Source: Budorcas taxicolor (Eukaryota > Chordata > Mammalia > Artiodactyla > Bovidae). From it: 64,000 nt of DNA. The notes under the pieces are model-generated. The model was not told the origin of the DNA and ran no database searches. It saw only the letters and a program-made list of their open reading frames with translations. Position 1 is the stretch's first letter; each line of letters starts with the position of its first letter. This document shows, piece after piece, positions 45,155-56,500 of this stretch. The translations under genes were made by a program, and so were the position numbers. The stretch covers positions 36,319,272-36,383,271 of the forward strand of contig NC_068910.1 in assembly GCF_023091745.1 (NCBI RefSeq). The letters are read 5' to 3'.

Positions 45155-45375
45155 ATGGGTGCGTGCTAAGTCACTTCCATTGTATTTGACTCTTAGTGAC
45201 CTTATGGACTGTAGCCTGCCAGGCTCCTTTGTCCATGGGATTCTGCAGGCAAGAATACTGGAGTGGGTTGTCATGCCCTCCATCAGAGCATCTCTCCAAC
45301 CCAGGGATCCAACCCGCCTTTCTTAAGTTTCCTCCATTGGCAGAGTGGTTCTTTACCACTAGTGCCACCTGGGAT
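45155..45375 (-). mobile_element. Bov-tA SINE, antisense
   Basis: 'gtgctaagtcacttccattg', 'ggactgtagcctgccaggct', 'tctccaacccagggatccaa', 'ctttaccactagtgccacct'. It has a variable middle (gcctttcttaagtttcctcc) in place of the usual tRNA-loop part. Confidence 0.93.
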
Positions 45376-45956
45376 TTTGTTCAGTTTTATTCTTTTTCAG
45401 TGAAAGCAGCAGCTTAAGACTAAATATAATGTAGGTATAAATGAGGATAAAATTTTTTAAAAACATATATTTTAGTGTAGTTTTCTCATATGGATTTTAT
45501 TCATTTGAGCATATTATGAGTTCAACATGATTTGCACTTGAATTACTCATGTTTGTTCATTGCCATGAGGTTCCTCTCTAATTGAGAATTAAGTATCTTT
45601 TGTTCAGAATTCTGTTCATTGTATTTAAAATACTCTTTTTTAATGTTGACGTATTGTTATATGTGTGTATATGTTTGGATTTAAAAAAAATAAAGAATCC
45701 TTTCACTATGAAAAAAATTTGAGGTAACACCATGATTTGCAGTTTAATTAGGTTTTGTTTTTATTTTATTTTAGATTTTCTGCTTTCCCAACTTCTAACC
45801 AGATAGTCATAGGGAAAAATATGTCCCACTACTAGAAAATCCATATGGATCCCCATCCATGTATTTGAAATTGTGTGGGATGTCTGAGGCCACCCTTCAT
45901 GCAGAGGGAGATGTGGGAGAGCTGTGATGATCTGTTTATTGACTCAGGTATTTGTC
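45376..45956. other. No feature recognised
   Basis: Unassigned AT-rich sequence leading into the minisatellite. Confidence 0.5.
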
Positions 45957-46188
45957 AAACTTAGGGAATGGGTGCAGTTGCTCTTAAACTTAGGGAATGG
46001 GTGCAGTTGCTCTTAAACTTAGGGAATGGGTGCAGTTGCTCTTAAACTTAGGGAATGGGTGCAGTTGCTCTTAAACTTAGGGAATGGGTGCAGTTGCTCT
46101 TAAACTTAGGGAATGGGTGCAGTTGCTCTTAAACTTAGGGAATGGGTGCAGTTGCTCTTAAACTTAGGGAATGGGTGCAGTTGCTCTT
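45957..46188. repeat. Perfect minisatellite, 8 x 29 bp
   Basis: Eight consecutive 29-bp units, each starting aaacttaggg, then aatgggtgca, then gttgctctt, at 45957, 45986, 46015, 46044, 46073, 46102, 46131 and 46160. All eight read identically. The array starts and stops at unit boundaries. The unit length is not a multiple of three and stops occur in every frame on both strands, so it is non-coding. It is not part of any interspersed repeat I recognise. Confidence 0.98.
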
Positions 46189-47134
46189 GTTCTCTGCTGT
46201 CCACATGGCCTGTCAATGCCCATAACCACAGTTGTTTTGGAGAAGGTTAAAGTTGTGTATAGATGAGGACTATAATGATATACCAATTGAAGTTTTCTGT
46301 CAATCACAGGAGATATTGTATTTATCAATCAAAGTTAATCATGAAAAAAGGAAAAAAACAAAAATGAAAGCAAAAAAGAATTTTTTCAGGGAAACACACA
46401 AAGTATCCAAAGGAGTGGTAAATATGAGAAAGGTTTCTACTGGAAACCAAATTAATTAACTGGAAGGCTGGCAGAATGAACATAACTACAAGCAAAAAGA
46501 CAGTTTATAAAGGAGAAGATGAGACATGAAGGATAGATCCTGGGGCTCAACTCATAGCTAATAATTGGCATTTTTGAAATAGAGAACAGATGTGAATAAG
46601 GAGGAGAAATAATAGATTACCATTCCCCCTGAGCTGAACTAATTCCTAAAGCCTTCACATTAAGTGAACCCACCACAGGCTGGTGAAGATTAATGAAAAT
46701 AAAAACTTTTAGACACATCATGGTGTAAACTTTGAATTCCAAGGATAAAGAGAAAATTCATATAGAAATTCACAGTTAAAAAATAGGTTGCTTACAAAGA
46801 GGCAAGAATTTGTTACCTAAATTCTCATCTGTAACACAAATACTTATGGACAGTTCAGTATGCTCTCCAGAACTCTGAGTGGAAAAACGGTTGCCACCCT
46901 GATATTCTTTAACCAGATTCTCTTTCTTATTATATGAAGGGAAAGAGTACATTTTGATACATGAAAGGACTCAAAAGTACCTCCGAATGGGTTGCTTCTT
47001 AGAAAAAAAGAAAGGAAGAAAGTGGGGGGTGGGGCAGGGACATAATGAAGCCATGAAGTACTAGAGCTCAACTGAAAATGTGTCAGAGCAGATCGTGCGG
47101 GAGGACAACATGGTTTCTCACTCTTGGATGCTGC
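46189..47134. other. No feature recognised
   Basis: Unassigned. A lysine-rich 75-codon plus frame (46232-46459) has no family resemblance and looks like translation of A-rich DNA. Confidence 0.5.
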
Positions 47135-47300
47135 TCTAACATTAGCCCTGACTGCATTAAGATCACGAGGAGACTTTTAATGCTGATTCTTAAAGTCCAA
47201 AATTAGGGATTAAATGTTTAAATCTGAGATAGGACCCAACAGTCTGTATTTTGAATAGGTTCCCTCAGTGATCTAACACCCAGCCTTATTTGGTAACCTA
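47135..47300. mobile_element. MER5A-like hAT element
   Basis: 'aagatcacgaggagactttt', 'aatgctgattcttaaagtcc', 'gagataggacccaacagtct', 'gtattttgaataggttccct', 'cagtgatctaacacccagcc' match the body of MER5A. Confidence 0.5.
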
Positions 47301-47626
47301 TAAATAATGAGTCCAATAAAATATATAGTTAAGTGATCATTGATAATGTCATCATGAATGTTAATGTAATGGTTTAAGATAAAACATAGAGTCTTCAATT
47401 AGAAAGAACATAATGTAAATAATTATTTTACTAAAAAAACCTAGCTACTTTAGAAGCTAGGTAATTTGTAAATATTGTGGTGAAAAGGTTGTACAGGGTG
47501 AGGGGATCACTGAAGAAACAGAAGCCTGTGATTTCTTAGCCTTTTTCTTAATAGGAAGTTCTTCAGTCAGTCAGTTCAGTCAGTTCAGTGGCAAGTTCTT
47601 AAAGAGGATTTAGTTATTGAGGTTGA

Positions 47627-49981
47627 TGGAGAATTATGTTACGTGTGCTTATATAATTTTATTATGCTTCACAGATATTGCATTTTTAAAAAAACAAGTT
47701 TAAGGTTTGGGGTAACCCTGTGTTGAGCTAATCTGTTAGCACCATATTTCCAATAGCATTTGCTCACTTCCTGTTTCTGTGTCACATTTCGGAAATTCTC
47801 ACAAGTATTTCCAACTTTTTCATTATTATGTATATTTTAATAATGTGTGATCAGGGATCTTTGATGTTACTATCATTTTGGGGTGCCACAAACTATCCCC
47901 ATATTAGATGTAAAACTTCATTGATAAATGCTAAATGTGTTCTGGCTGTTCCACTGACCCGCTGTTCATCCACCTCTTTCCCTCTGCTCAAGCCTCCCTA
48001 CTCTCTGAGACACAACAGTATTGAAGTTGGACCAATTAATAGCCCTGTAGGGGCCTCAAAGTGAAGGAAAGAGTCTCATGTCTCTCACTTTAGATCAAAA
48101 GTGAGAAATGATGACACTTAGGGAAGAAAGCATGTTGAAAGCCAAGACAGGCTAAAACCTAAGACTGTTGTACCAAACAGGTAACCACGTTGTGAATACA
48201 GAGGAGAAATTCTTGAAGGAAATTGTAAGTGCTGCTCCAGTGAACACATGAATGATAAGGAAGCAAAACAGCCTTATGCTGATCTGGAGATAGTTTCAAT
48301 GGGCTAGATAGAAGATCAAACCAGCCACAATGTTTCCATAAGCTGAAACCTAATCCAGAGGAAGGATCCAATGGTTTTCAGTTCTATGAAGCATGAGAGA
48401 GGTGAGGAATCTATTGAAGAAAAGTTTGGAGCTAGCAGAGGTTACCTCATGAGATTTAAGGGAAGACACTCCCTTCATATCAGAAAAGTATGAGTGAAGC
48501 AGCCAGTGCTAATGTAGAAGCTTCAGCAACTTATCCAGAAGATCTAGCTGAGATAGTGAATGAAGGTAGCTACACTGAACAACACATTTTCAATGTAGAC
48601 TAACAGCTTGTATCAGGGGAGGATGCCGTCTAGGACTAGGATAGCTGGACAGGGGAAGTCAGTACTTGACTTCCAAGTTGTAAAGGACTGTTAGGGGCTA
48701 ATGCAGCTGGTGACTTTCAGTTGAAGCCAATGCTCATTAACCATCCCCCAAATCATAGAAACCTTAAGAAATACACTAAATATACTCTGCCTGTGTTCTA
48801 AAGTGGAAAAACAAAACTTGAATGACAGAACATCTATTGATAGCATGATTTACTGAATATTTTAAGCCTACTGTTGTGACCTATGGCCTAGAAAATAATT
48901 TTCATTTGAAAATATTAGTGCTCATTGATAGTGCATCTGGTCACCCAAGAGCTCTGACAGAGAAGTGTAATAGTGTCTGTTTCATGTCTGGTGATATGAT
49001 ATTCATTCTGTAGCTCATGAATCAAAGAGTAATTTTGACTTCCAAATCTTAGCATTTAAGAAATACATTTTGTAAGGCTACAGCTGCCATAGACAGTGGT
49101 TTCTCTGATGAATTTGGGCAAAGTAAATTGAAAACCTTTTAAAAAGGATCTACAACTGTAAGTGCCATTAAGATCATTTAGGATTCATGGGAAGAGGTTG
49201 AAAAATATCAACATTAAGAGGAATTTGGAAGAAGTTGCTTCCAACCTTCATGGTTCACTTTGAGGGGCTTAAGGTTTCAGTGGAAGAAGTTAACTGCAGA
49301 AGTGGTGGAAATAGCAAGAGAATTCAAATTAGAAATGGACCCTGAAGGTATGACTGAATTGCTACAATCTCAAAATAAAATTGTAAAGCATGAGAGTTTA
49401 TTCTTAGGGATGAGCAGAGAAAGTGGTCATGAGATGGAATCTTCTTATGATGAAGATGATTGAAATGACAACAAAAGGTTTAGAATATTACATCAACTTA
49501 GTTGATAAAGCAGCTGCAGGATTTGGATGAATTAACTCCAATTCTGAAAGGAGATAACTGGGTATAAAATGCTATGAAACAGCACTGCATGATACAGAGA
49601 AATCATTCATGAAAGGAAGAGTCAATCAATGTGACAAACTTCATTGTTGTCTTATTTTAAGGAATTGCTCCAGCCACCCCAGCCTTTAACAACCTCAGTG
49701 CTGATCATTGAGCGGTCATCACTATAGAGGAAAAGCCCTCGACTACCAAAAGATGAATACTCATCGAAGACTTAAAAATGGTTAGCATTTTTAGCATAAA
49801 AGTTTTGTTTTAATTAAAATATGTAAAATATTTTTCTAAATGTAATACTATTGCACACTTAATAGACTACAGTACAGTGCAAACATAACTTTTATATACA
49901 CTGGGAAACCAAAAATTCTTTACTATGGTATTTATTATTGTAGTTTGGAACCAAACCTGCAATATCTCCTAGTTGTCACTG
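47627..49981 (+). mobile_element. Tigger1-like DNA transposon, nearly full length
   Basis: Tigger1 is a pogo-like (Tc1/mariner superfamily) cut-and-paste transposon of about 2.4 kb. Collinear matches run through the whole element: 'ttattatgcttcacagatat' near the 5' end, 'gttgagctaatctgttagca', 'gatcagggatctttgatgtt', the coding body, 'ttgcacacttaatagactac', 'ctgggaaaccaaaaattctt', and the 3' end 'ggaaccaaacctgcaatatc' 'tcctagttgtcactg'. The outer ends of both terminal inverted repeats are decayed. It holds no later insertion. It is long dead. Confidence 0.93.
48049..49785 (+). pseudogene. Tigger1 transposase pseudogene
   Basis: The coding region runs from the former start (near 48049) to about 49785 and is broken by many stops and indels. 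Around the first DDE aspartate the frame reads FNVD and meets TAA at 48601-48603. The second aspartate is preserved in LIDSASGHP (48921-48947; the intact family has IDNAPGHP). Farther on, 49260-49463 stays open for 67 codons with EVVEIAREFKLEMDPEGMTE and HEMESSYDEDD, the acidic C-terminal part. An intact protein would have an N-terminal CENP-B-like helix-turn-helix DNA-binding part and a DDE nuclease. None is functional here. Host genes such as JRK and the TIGD set are related, but the flanking terminal sequences show this is a transposon copy. Confidence 0.9.
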
Positions 49982-50000
49982 TGTATTTTAAGATAACTAA

Positions 50001-50160
50001 TGGGCTTCCCTGGTGGCTCAAATGATAACGAATCTGCCTGTAGTGCAGGAGACCCGGGTTTGATCCCTGGGTCAGGAGAATCCCCTGGAGAAGTGAATGG
50101 CAACCCACTCCAGTATTCTTGCCTGGAGAATCCCATGGACAGAGGAGCCTGGTGTGACTA
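50001..50160 (+). mobile_element. Bov-tA SINE, 3'-deleted
   Basis: The head is near consensus ('gggcttccctggtggctcaa', 'agacccgggtttgatccctg'), but after 'cagaggagcctggtg' it jumps to 'tgactaac', so about 40 bases of the 3' part are missing. Confidence 0.94.
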
Positions 50161-50395
50161 ACATACACAAGACACGAGACAACGGTGCAAAAGAGATAAA
50201 ATGGATTTCCATAATGACTACAGATAGGAAAATAATCATGAGAAAAAGAAAACTTTAGTAATAGAGTGAAAATTGTGGGGAGGAAAGCAATAAAAAAATG
50301 TAAACAAAAACAAGTGAAATGCTAGAACATATAAAAATTATAATTCAGTAAGTTAAACTTTACTTGTTTTAAAATTAACTGGTTCAAAATTGGGA

Positions 50396-51262
50396 AAGAC
50401 TGCATAATGTCACCTTGCTTATTTAACTTCTGTGCAAAGTACATCATGTGAAATGCCTGTCTGGATGAATCTTAAGCTGGAATCAAGACTGTGAAGAGAA
50501 ATATCAACAACCTCAGATATGCAGATGATATCACTCTAATAGCAGAAAGCAAAGAGGAACTAAAGAGCCTCTTCTCTTGATGAGGGTGAAAGAGGAGTGA
50601 AAAATCTGGCTTAAAACTCAACATTCAAAAAACTTAAGATCATAGCATCCAGCCCCATCAATTCATGGCAAGTAGATGGGGAAAAAGTGGAAACAGTGGC
50701 AGATCTTATTCTCTTTAGCCATGAAATTAAAAGATGCTTGCTCCTTGGAAGAAAAGCTATAACAAATCTAGACAGCATGTTAAAAAGCAGAGACATCACT
50801 TTGTCAACAAAGTGTATAGTCAAAGCTATGGTTTTTCCAGTAATCATGTATGGATGGATGTGAGAGTTGGACTGTAAAGAAGGCTGAGCACTAAAGAACT
50901 GATGCTTTAAAATTTTGGTGCTGGAGAAGACTCTTGAGAGTCCCTCGGACAGCAGAGAGATCAAACCAACCAATCCTAAAAGAAATCAACCCTAAATACT
51001 CATTGGAAGGACTGATGCTAAAGCTGAAGCTCTAACACTTTGGCCACCTGATGAGAAGAGCCAGCTCATTGAAAAAGACCCTGATGCTGAGAAAGATTGA
51101 AGGCAAGAGGAGAAGTGGGCAATAGAGGATGAGATAGTTGGATGGCATCATCGACTCAACGGATATGAGTTTTGGCAAACTCTGGGAGATAGTGAAGGAT
51201 AGGGAAGCCTGGCGTGCTGCAGTCCATGGTACCTCAGAGAGTTGTACATGACTGATAACTGA
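50396..51262 (+). mobile_element. BovB LINE 3' part, sense, degraded
   Basis: A 5'-truncated copy beginning in the reverse transcriptase palm ('gcataatgtcaccttgctta') and ending 'gactgataactgaacaa'. It has several deletions and stops. It includes 'aacctcagatatgcagatga', which encodes the NLRYADD catalytic box, then the C-terminal region. It is more diverged than the copies at 26 and 55 kb. Confidence 0.93.
50506..50604 (+). pseudogene. BovB YADD-box remnant
   Basis: One frame reads NNLRYADDITLIAESKEELK, the RT motif C with both catalytic aspartates intact, then ends at a TGA about 50578. The rest of the protein is shattered. Confidence 0.85.
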
Positions 51263-53059
51263 ACAAGAAGAACAAACTGTAATTACACAACAGATGTTCT
51301 TACGTTAGATAAAAGTGTAACCCAGTTGCATGCTGTTTAAAATAACAAATAATAAAGTATCACAATGTTACAGGACTGTGTTTATTGATAACACTTCAAC
51401 CAAGATATAGTAGCATTAAACCTTTATGCACTGAAAAACGCGCATTAAAGTATGATGAATTACAATCTTAAAAATCTAAGAAATAATTAATACAACTGCT
51501 ACCAGACTAGGAAATTTTAGCACAAAACCTAGAACGGTACTATCATCAAAGAAATCTAAAGCACAATTTTACGTTCATACTACTTCTTTGGTAACAGAAA
51601 CTTCTACATTTTCCTTTAAAATGTCATTCCAATTTTAAAATAAATCAAAGTGGTGACTAAGAAAAAACTAAAGCTTCACAACAGAATATTTCGTTGTTTA
51701 CACATCCCTCCTCATCCATTTTTTCTCTTCTTTCATTTTTAAAAGAGTTTTAGGTTTCTCTTATGTGTGCTGATTCTCTATTTTCTTTTCATTTGATAAT
51801 CACCGATATTGCATATTATAATTCAATTAATATTTATTTCAAAGGTACAGTTTGAAAGATCACACTCTACAAATGTAGCCTCTGCATTATTGTCCATGTG
51901 AAATGTTTATGAAAATTGATTATATGATATATCTAAAGGAAATTTGGCATTTAAAATTTAAAAAATCTCACCTGTTCTCAAAGGAGTAATGAAGCTATAA
52001 ATTAACAAATAGCAAAAGTGGAATTACTTGGAAATTAAAAGAAAAAAGAATATCAGAGTGGTTCTTTGGTTGAAGAGGAAATCCTAACTAATGTTACGCT
52101 ATCTTAAAAAAACTTACTAAAGATACTTGTTTAATATTTTGATATTTGGTTAATTTCATGCTCAGATTTTTAAATAAACATTATTGCTTCCATTTTTAAA
52201 ATATAAGAGACTGAAATTAAGTAAACTAAATAATTACTTCAAGTGGCTGAAAAATAAATTACAAATGAAAAGAAATTAGTAAAGAGTAATTAGTAATTGA
52301 AAAAGCAGAAATTAGTGAAATGTTTCAAATTCATTACCTTCTGAGCCACCAGGGAAGCCCTGTATTACATACAAAATATTAGAGTTAAAAATACCCATGT
52401 TTTGAAGAGTGGTGAAATCAAAAAGGTTTTGTCATGTGTGATTCAGAAAGCATGAGAAGTCCACATATATGTAATGTAAAGTTTAAAGGGTATAGGACCA
52501 TAGATATGTGATAACTTTTTTTAAAAATCATAAGTAATTTTATTGATGTACATGCAAATAAAATTGGTGATTTGGGGAAAAAATAGCACAAATATTTTTT
52601 TTTCAAGAAAATAAAAATTCCCAGTTAAATGAATTTCCTAGGGTAAAATATAACAAAATACTGTCTTAAATGTAATGTCATTGCTACAAAATGCGTAGAC
52701 TCAAGTGGCTTTAGAGTTAAGTGCCAGAAGCAATTTAAGAACATAATCATTACTAAGTGACTTAAAATATTTCAGAATTTTAAAACTTAAAATTAGAGGG
52801 AGCACTTTCTATTTTATTTAAAGTCCACATTTTGAGAGGCTAACATAAAAGTATATTGTCAAATTTGGGAAGAGCTGCACCAAGTAACAACAAAAATTAT
52901 TGACAATTTTCCTTATGATTGCTGATGTAAGTACTGGTGAATCACAGTCTTTATTATGTTAAAAGTGCTATAAACTTATCCACAGTTTATTCTAAAAATT
53001 TAAGAGAAGTTCAATATTCAGAGGTATGTTAATATAATTTTTATAGTATATTAAAAAGA
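51263..53059. other. Mostly unassigned AT-rich DNA
   Basis: About 1.8 kb of AT-rich sequence. Parts look L1-like but cannot be placed. A tiny antisense Bov-tA head fragment (ctgagccaccagggaagccc, about 52341-52360) is present. Confidence 0.45.
52341..52360 (-). mobile_element. 20-bp Bov-tA head fragment, antisense
   Basis: The string ctgagccaccagggaagccc is the exact reverse complement of a Bov-tA 5' end with nothing else of the element nearby. Confidence 0.7.
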
Positions 53060-53668
53060 TAAATTCTTTGTTATTATATTGATAGTTGTTGACAGCTTTT
53101 CAGTAAAATTAAATAGACATTTTCCAATAAATCTCTTAGCAAACTAGGGAAAATAAAAGAAAATTTCTTAGCGTGATTATGATTGAGGGTATCTATGAAA
53201 AATTGTAGTAAACCTGAGAGTTCATTGTGAACACTAAAAACATTCCTGTTCAAAATCAGAAATACGACATAAATGTTCCGTATAAATGCTCTCATTCAAT
53301 GATACTCTGAAAGCTGTAGAACGTAAAATGAAAACAAAATTAAAAATAAATATTGGAAAGGTACACATTATTATTGTTTTCAGATTACTGTTTGGAGTTC
53401 TTCAATAGAAGTAGTACAATTACTTAGAAACTTTTAGAATTAATGCTAGTAATATAGCAAGCTATAAGATAAAACCAGTAGTTTATGTATAAGAATCAGA
53501 AATGTAAAAGGAAATTAAAATACCCATGACATTTTTCACAGGGTAAGGAACAAATAATCCTAAAATTTATATGGAACCACAGAAGGCCCAGAATTGCCAA
53601 AGCAATCCTGTGGAAACAGAACAAAAAGCTGAAAGCAAAACCTTTCCAGACTACAGGAATCAAAACAG

Positions 53669-53885
53669 CATAGCATAGTAGAGTTCCATGAGCTATACAT
53701 GGACTTCTTTGATGCTGTTTCAACGGTGCTCTATGTTATTCGGCAGCCTGGATGGGAGGGTAGTTTGGAGGAGAATGGATACATGTATATGTATGCAGAG
53801 TCCCTTTGCTATTCACCTGAAACTGTCATGACATTGTTTGTTAATCAGCTCCACCCCAATACAAAATAAAAATGTTTTTAAAAAA
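53669..53885 (+). mobile_element. L1 3' end inserted in the older L1
   Basis: A separate 3' UTR ('gcctggatgggagggtagtt', 'atggatacatgtatatgtat', 'acctgaaactgtcatgacat', 'ccaatacaaaataaaaatg') with an A-rich tail lies between the host-L1 phrases 'caggaatcaaaacagcat' and 'cagcatgagagtggcac'. Shared aaaacagcat sequence on both sides looks like its target duplication. Confidence 0.75.
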
Positions 53886-54402
53886 ACAGCATGAGAGTGG
53901 CACAAAAACAGACACATAGGTCAATGAAACAGAATAGAGAATCCAGAATAAACCCATGCACCCTTGTTCACTAATTCTGTGACAAAGGAGGCAAGAAAAT
54001 ACAATGGAGGAAAGATAGTCTCTTCAACAAATGATGATGGGAACGCTAGAGAGCTATGTGTAAATCAATGAAATTAGAACATTCCCTCACACTGTGTAGA
54101 AAAAAAAATAAACTCAAAATGGTTTAAATACCTAAATATAAGACATAGCACCATAAAACTCCTAGAAGAGAACAGAAATAAAACATTCTCTGACATAAAT
54201 TGTAGCAATATTTTCTTAGATCATTCTAAAGCAAAAATAAACAAATGGGACTTAATCAAGCTTAAAAACTTTTGCATAGCAAAGAGAACCATCAAAAATG
54301 AAAAGACAACCAATGGGATGGGAGAAAAATATTTGCAAATGATGCAACAAACAAGGGAAACAACCCAGATACCTGTCAACAGATGGTTCGCTTAAGATGA
54401 TG

Positions 54403-54404
54403 TG

Positions 54405-54447
<43 letters not shown>
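54403..54447. repeat. Compound (AT)n(AC)n microsatellite
   Basis: An AT tract followed by about twelve AC units, sitting exactly where intact L1 ORF2 has a short gtatatatacacaatgg sequence. The L1 seeded the microsatellite. Confidence 0.95.
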
Positions 54448-55154
54448 ATTGAATATTAGCCATAAAAAACTGAAATATTGTCACTTGTATCAACATGTGT
54501 AGAGTTAGTATTATACTTAGTGAAAGAAGACAAAGACAGATATGATATCACTTATATGTGAAATCTGAAAAATGCTATCAATAAATCTATACACACAACA
54601 GAATCAGACTCATAGAAAACAAACTTACGGTTACCAAAGGGGAAAGGTAGTGAGAGAGGGATAAATTAGGAATATGGGATTAACACATACAAACTACTAT
54701 ATATAAAATAAATAAGCAACAATGTTTGCTCTGTAGCACAGGAAATGATATTCAAGAACCTTTCATAACCTATAATGGACCGTAATCTGAACAAAAAGCC
54801 TGAATCACTTTGCCGTACACCTGAGACTAACACAATTTTATGAATCAACTATATGTCAATAAACAAACAAAAAAGAGAGAGAAAGAGATATAAAGGAAAT
54901 ATATTTGCAAGAGAAGCAATTACAAAAAAGAAAAAAAAGTAGACTGAACAGGAAATGCTACTGTAGGAAGGCCTAAATGAAGAAATGTATTTCTCTTTAT
55001 TAAGAAATGTAAAACAAATATTTGATTGAAAAGTCAAGCACGCTTTCCTCCTAATTTGGAAGACCTTTAAGAATATAAGTTGTGCATAAATTAATATACA
55101 TATTTTTGGAATTCTGAATAAAATCTTAACAGTTCTATTTCTATATGTATGTAT

Positions 55155-55278
55155 GTGTATGTGTGTTCAGTCGTGTCTGACTCTTCACAATGCCATGGAC
55201 TGTAGCCCACCAGGCTCCCCTATCCAAGGAATTTTTCAGGCAAGAATACTAGAGTGGGTTGCCATTTCCTTCTCCAAT
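55155..55278 (-). mobile_element. Bov-A monomer, antisense, with 12-bp TSD
   Basis: 'gtgtgttcagtcgtgtctga', 'ggactgtagcccaccaggct', 'gggttgccatttccttctcc'. The flanks atatgtatgtat at 55143-55154 and 55279-55290 are identical, though the target is itself a tetranucleotide repeat. Confidence 0.92.
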
Positions 55279-55290
55279 ATATGTATGTAT

Positions 55291-55782
55291 TCAAAAGCAG
55301 AGACATTACTTTGCCGACTAAGGTCCATCTAGTCAAGGCTATGGTTCTTCCTGTGGTCATGTATGGATGTGAGAGTTGGACTGTGAAGAAGGCTGAGCAC
55401 TGAAGAATTGATGCTTTTGAACTGTGGTGTTGGAGAAGACTCTTGAGAGTCCCTTGGACTGCAAGGAGATCCAACCAGTCCATTCTGAAGGAGATCAGCC
55501 CTGGGGTTTCTTTGGAAGGAATGTTGCTAAAGCTGAAACTCCAGTACTTTGGCCACCTCATGCGAAGAGTTGACTCATTGGAAAAGACTCTGATGCTGGG
55601 AGGGATTGGGGGCAGGAGGAGAAGGGGACGACAGAGGATGAGATGGCTGGATGGCATCACTGACTCGATGGACATGAGTCTGAGTGAACTCCGGGAGATG
55701 GTGATGGACAGGGAGGCCTGGCGTGCTGCAGTTCATGGGGTCGCAAAGAGTCGGACACGACTGAGCGACTGAACTGAACTGA
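55291..55782 (+). mobile_element. BovB LINE 3' end, sense
   Basis: About 490 bases: 'tcaaaagcagagacattact' to 'gactgagcgactgaactgaa' 'ctgaa'. It is close to consensus and thus younger than the 50-kb copy. It lies immediately next to the Bov-A monomer in the same (ATGT)n target. A 109-codon frame (55443-55772) encodes the C-terminal MRVPWTARRSNQSILKEISP region and is a LINE remnant. Confidence 0.95.
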
Positions 55783-55954
55783 ATTGATGTATGTATGTAT
55801 TTCTGTATTTTGATTTAGGGCAGAATTTAAACAGTGAATCTAAATTTGATCTTAAGGAAAAGTCATCAAAATTTTTTGAAGGATTTAGAAGAAGGACATT
55901 GTGTAAAAGGGAATCAGGGACTTTATGAAATATAAACTTGAATTAAAAAGCCAA

Positions 55955-56500
55955 AATTAAAAAAAAAAGTACTATACAATACAAAATTGTGCAGAAATAG
56001 GTAGATCAATAGAAACACAAATGATATTTAGGAATTTAAGTGTATATGAAATGTGTCTTATAGAAGGAACAATACTATAGATTGGTAACTCAACAAATTC
56101 TGCAATAAAAAAAACTTGCTTTAATAAATTTCTACTCCAAACAAAAATAATTTATGTTAGCTTAAGATTTAAATATAAAAATAACCACATCATATAATAG
56201 GAAAATATAGATTACTTTTAACTTTGAGGGGAGGACCTCCTTAGCATGATTCAAGTCCAGGAACTATAAAAGAGAAAGGTAAATTAAATTTTCTTAAAAC
56301 TTTAAATTCAATAAAATAGAAGTTCTCCATAAACACAAGGCATATGTAAACAGGAATAGTTTTTATTAACCCCTACCAAAAAAATTAGGCATCTAAATAT
56401 CTACCAAGAAATGGGTACTTAAATAAAAACCGTACATTCTTACAAAAGAATTTTTAAGGGACTCAATAATGATGAGTTGTGTCTGTAGGTATTGACTTGG
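55955..56500 (+). mobile_element. Old L1 or HAL1 relic, sense
   Basis: 'gaaataggtagatcaataga', 'ctttgaggggaggacctcct', 'tagcatgattcaagtccagg', 'aactataaaagagaaaggta', 'gttctccataaacacaaggc' match the ORF2 3' region of old L1/HAL1 elements. It is heavily decayed. Confidence 0.5.

Larger units (their letters stand above)
53060..54870 (+). mobile_element. Old L1 LINE, ORF2 3' half and 3' UTR, sense
   Basis: The order follows L1 ORF2: 'gacagcttttcagtaaaatt', 'cttagcaaactagggaaaat', 'acacattattattgttttca' (where the FADD catalytic box should be, now destroyed), 'taaaatttatatggaaccac', 'gaattgccaaagcaatcctg', 'gtggcacaaaaacagacaca', 'aaaactcctagaagagaaca', 'gaatattagccataaaaaac', then the 3' UTR 'gacttacggttaccaaagg'-like part, ending 'catatgtcaataaaca'. 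Another L1 end interrupts it at 53669-53885. Confidence 0.85.

Noticed and set aside
45957..46188. CRISPR-like array (regular repeats).
   Set aside because: The 29-bp units are directly contiguous with no spacers, and the host is a mammal. It is a minisatellite.
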